Positions 63,198 through 64,000 of a DNA stretch of 64,000 bases are shown one piece after another; the stretch's first letter is position 1, and every line of letters starts with the position of its first letter. Position numbers and translations under genes: made by a program. This DNA is from Planctomycetota bacterium (GTDB lineage Bacteria > Planctomycetota > Phycisphaerae > UBA1845 > PWPN01), in the NCBI GenBank assembly GCA_022711465.1, contig JAKLEZ010000016.1, positions 62,001-126,000 on the forward strand, read 5' to 3'. The notes below the pieces were generated by a model, which made no database searches, was not told the origin of the DNA, and worked only from the letters and a program-made list of their open reading frames with translations.

Positions 63198-63452
63198 GTG
63201 ATCGCCTCGCCCGCCTGGCACGTCGTGGCCCTGGAGATGGGCCACCTGGACGTGCTCGACGCCTCGAGGCCCGGCTGCGGGCTGATCTGCTCGGTCTGCG
63301 TCGAGGGGCCGGATCCGGCGGCATCGCGAAAGCTGGTCGCCGGGCTGCTGACCGCGTTCTTCCGAGCCGGCCTGCAGGGCGATGTCACGGCGTACGAATA
63401 CCTGAGCGACACCCTCGCCGCTCCAGCACCGATCACGGTTGAGTCTCGATAG
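63198..63452 (+). CDS. small hypothetical protein after ybaK
   Basis: 84 residues from GTG 63198, 16 bases after the deacylase stop; start uncertain. The sequence (WHVVALEMGHLDVLDASRPGCGLICSVCVEG, VAGLLTAFFRAGLQGDVTAYEYLSD) is protein-like with a Cys trio, but no family is recognised. It could be co-transcribed with ybaK. Confidence 0.45.
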   Translation: MIASPAWHVVALEMGHLDVLDASRPGCGLICSVCVEGPDPAASRKLVAGLLTAFFRAGLQGDVTAYEYLSDTLAAPAPITVESR

Positions 63453-63589
63453 CACGACTTCATCGCTCGGGGATTGACCCTCTTCATACCTCCTCGGTCA
63501 TGACGGTCCGGGACCATTTGGCGCCGACTGGATAAGGCGGTAAGATCCACTAACGTCTTCGATCGAGAATTGCGCGAGGGAGCCTGGGC

Positions 63590-64000
63590 ATGAAGGGTGC
63601 GGTGTCGAAACGTCCTTGGATGCTGTTGTGCGTTCTCGCTCTGGGCCCCGCGACGCTGGCCGAGGAGGGCAAGGACGATCCGCGTGCCGTCGTTTTGGCC
63701 AGGGAAGTCCACGACAAGGGCCGGATTGTTTACGGGGCACGGAGTCCGCAGGGCGACTGGGACCTGTTCGTCATGCGGCCGGACGGCTCCGAGGTGCGCA
63801 ACCTGACCAATACCCCGGAGTTCAACGAGGCTGCCCCGCGATTCAGCCCGGACGGAAAGAAGCTGCTCTACCGCCGCCTGCCCAAGAAGACCACCATCGA
63901 CCACGACAACTGGGGTTTCCAGGGCGGGCTGGTGATCGCGGAGGCCGACGGCTCCAAGCCGGAGGTGATCGGCGCGGACGGGGATTTCCCTTGGGCCTCG
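63590..64000 (+). CDS. TolB-like beta-propeller protein, N-terminal part
   Basis: 137 residues before the window edge, starting at ATG 63590 after GAGGGAG. A signal peptide (MLLCVLALGPATLAEEG) is followed by WD40/TolB-type blades: RIVYGARSPQGDWDLFVMRPDGSEVRNLTNTPEFNEAAPRFSPDGKKLLYRR and then LVIAEADGSKPEVIG. The C-terminus is outside the window, so any enzymatic domain (for example prolyl oligopeptidase) cannot be judged. Confidence 0.8.
   Translation, partial: MKGAVSKRPWMLLCVLALGPATLAEEGKDDPRAVVLAREVHDKGRIVYGARSPQGDWDLFVMRPDGSEVRNLTNTPEFNEAAPRFSPDGKKLLYRRLPKKTTIDHDNWGFQGGLVIAEADGSKPEVIGADGDFPWAS

Noticed and set aside
1..64000. tRNA, rRNA, CRISPR arrays, IS elements, prophage
   Set aside because: I saw no cloverleaf-like gene ending in CCA context, no regularly spaced repeats, no transposase or integrase motif. 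tRNAscan and cmscan would be decisive.

Overview
The window is GC-rich, gene-dense bacterial chromosome and most likely comes from a planctomycete, probably Phycisphaerae-like. The evidence is a prepilin of the planctomycete pseudopilin type with a C-terminal FDGH motif, a Minf_1886-type protein, several Tat-exported Gfo/Idh/MocA oxidoreductases, DUF6807 and DUF2961 secreted proteins, a dockerin-like Ca-binding protein, a divergent EF-P, and a tmk-holB-ricT block. I see no phage, IS element, CRISPR array, rRNA or tRNA gene. The placement is inference from gene content.

Layout, left to right. (1) 1-4901, minus strand: partial asd, then an araB-araD-araA operon for L-arabinose catabolism. (2) 5219-12439, minus strand: an eight-gene chemotaxis operon, cheA-cheW-cheD-HDOD-cheY-cheX-cheR-cheB, with no receptor or flagellar gene in the window. 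CheA carries an insert resembling a duplicated MshEN (c-di-GMP binding) motif where P2 would sit. (3) 12716-19028, plus strand: a DUF2961/GH172-type protein, a NamZ-like exo-muramidase (DUF1343), and a complete TRAP transporter (DctP, DctQ, DctM). This reads as a sugar-scavenging locus. (4) 19638-27327: a large secreted multi-CBM/dockerin-like protein with a good terminator, and two divergently transcribed secreted glycosidase-like proteins.

(5) 27401-32233: efp on the minus strand, then a plus-strand run of envelope proteins (prepilin, zinc-ribbon membrane protein, STN-like protein), an extremely acidic small protein, an Arg-rich small protein and a four-TM protein. (6) 32329-40878: a Tat-exported oxidoreductase, a translationally coupled pair of dynamin-like membrane GTPases, an orphan ABC-2 permease, and a secreted beta-propeller-like protein. 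(7) 41008-46351: tmk-holB-ricT, a Minf_1886-type protein and a TPR protein. (8) 46589-49297: a decayed histidine-kinase tail, an Rcp1-like response regulator and a hybrid kinase. (9) 49342-53429, minus strand: a Yip1-like protein plus a MacA/MacB-type efflux system.

(10) 54288-64000: a lipoprotein, a DUF6807 protein, a small beta-sandwich protein (DUF6941-like), a TPR/YggX fusion, a second Tat Gfo/Idh protein, a CYTH domain protein, leuS, a YbaK-type deacylase, and the start of a TolB-like propeller.

Candidates for something little described are the coupled dynamin-like pair, the CheA with MshEN-like repeats, the TPR-YggX fusion with added Cys pairs, and the RicT with a long Arg-rich tail. 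Several promoters of the form TTGxxx-N16-18-TAxxxT can be read directly.
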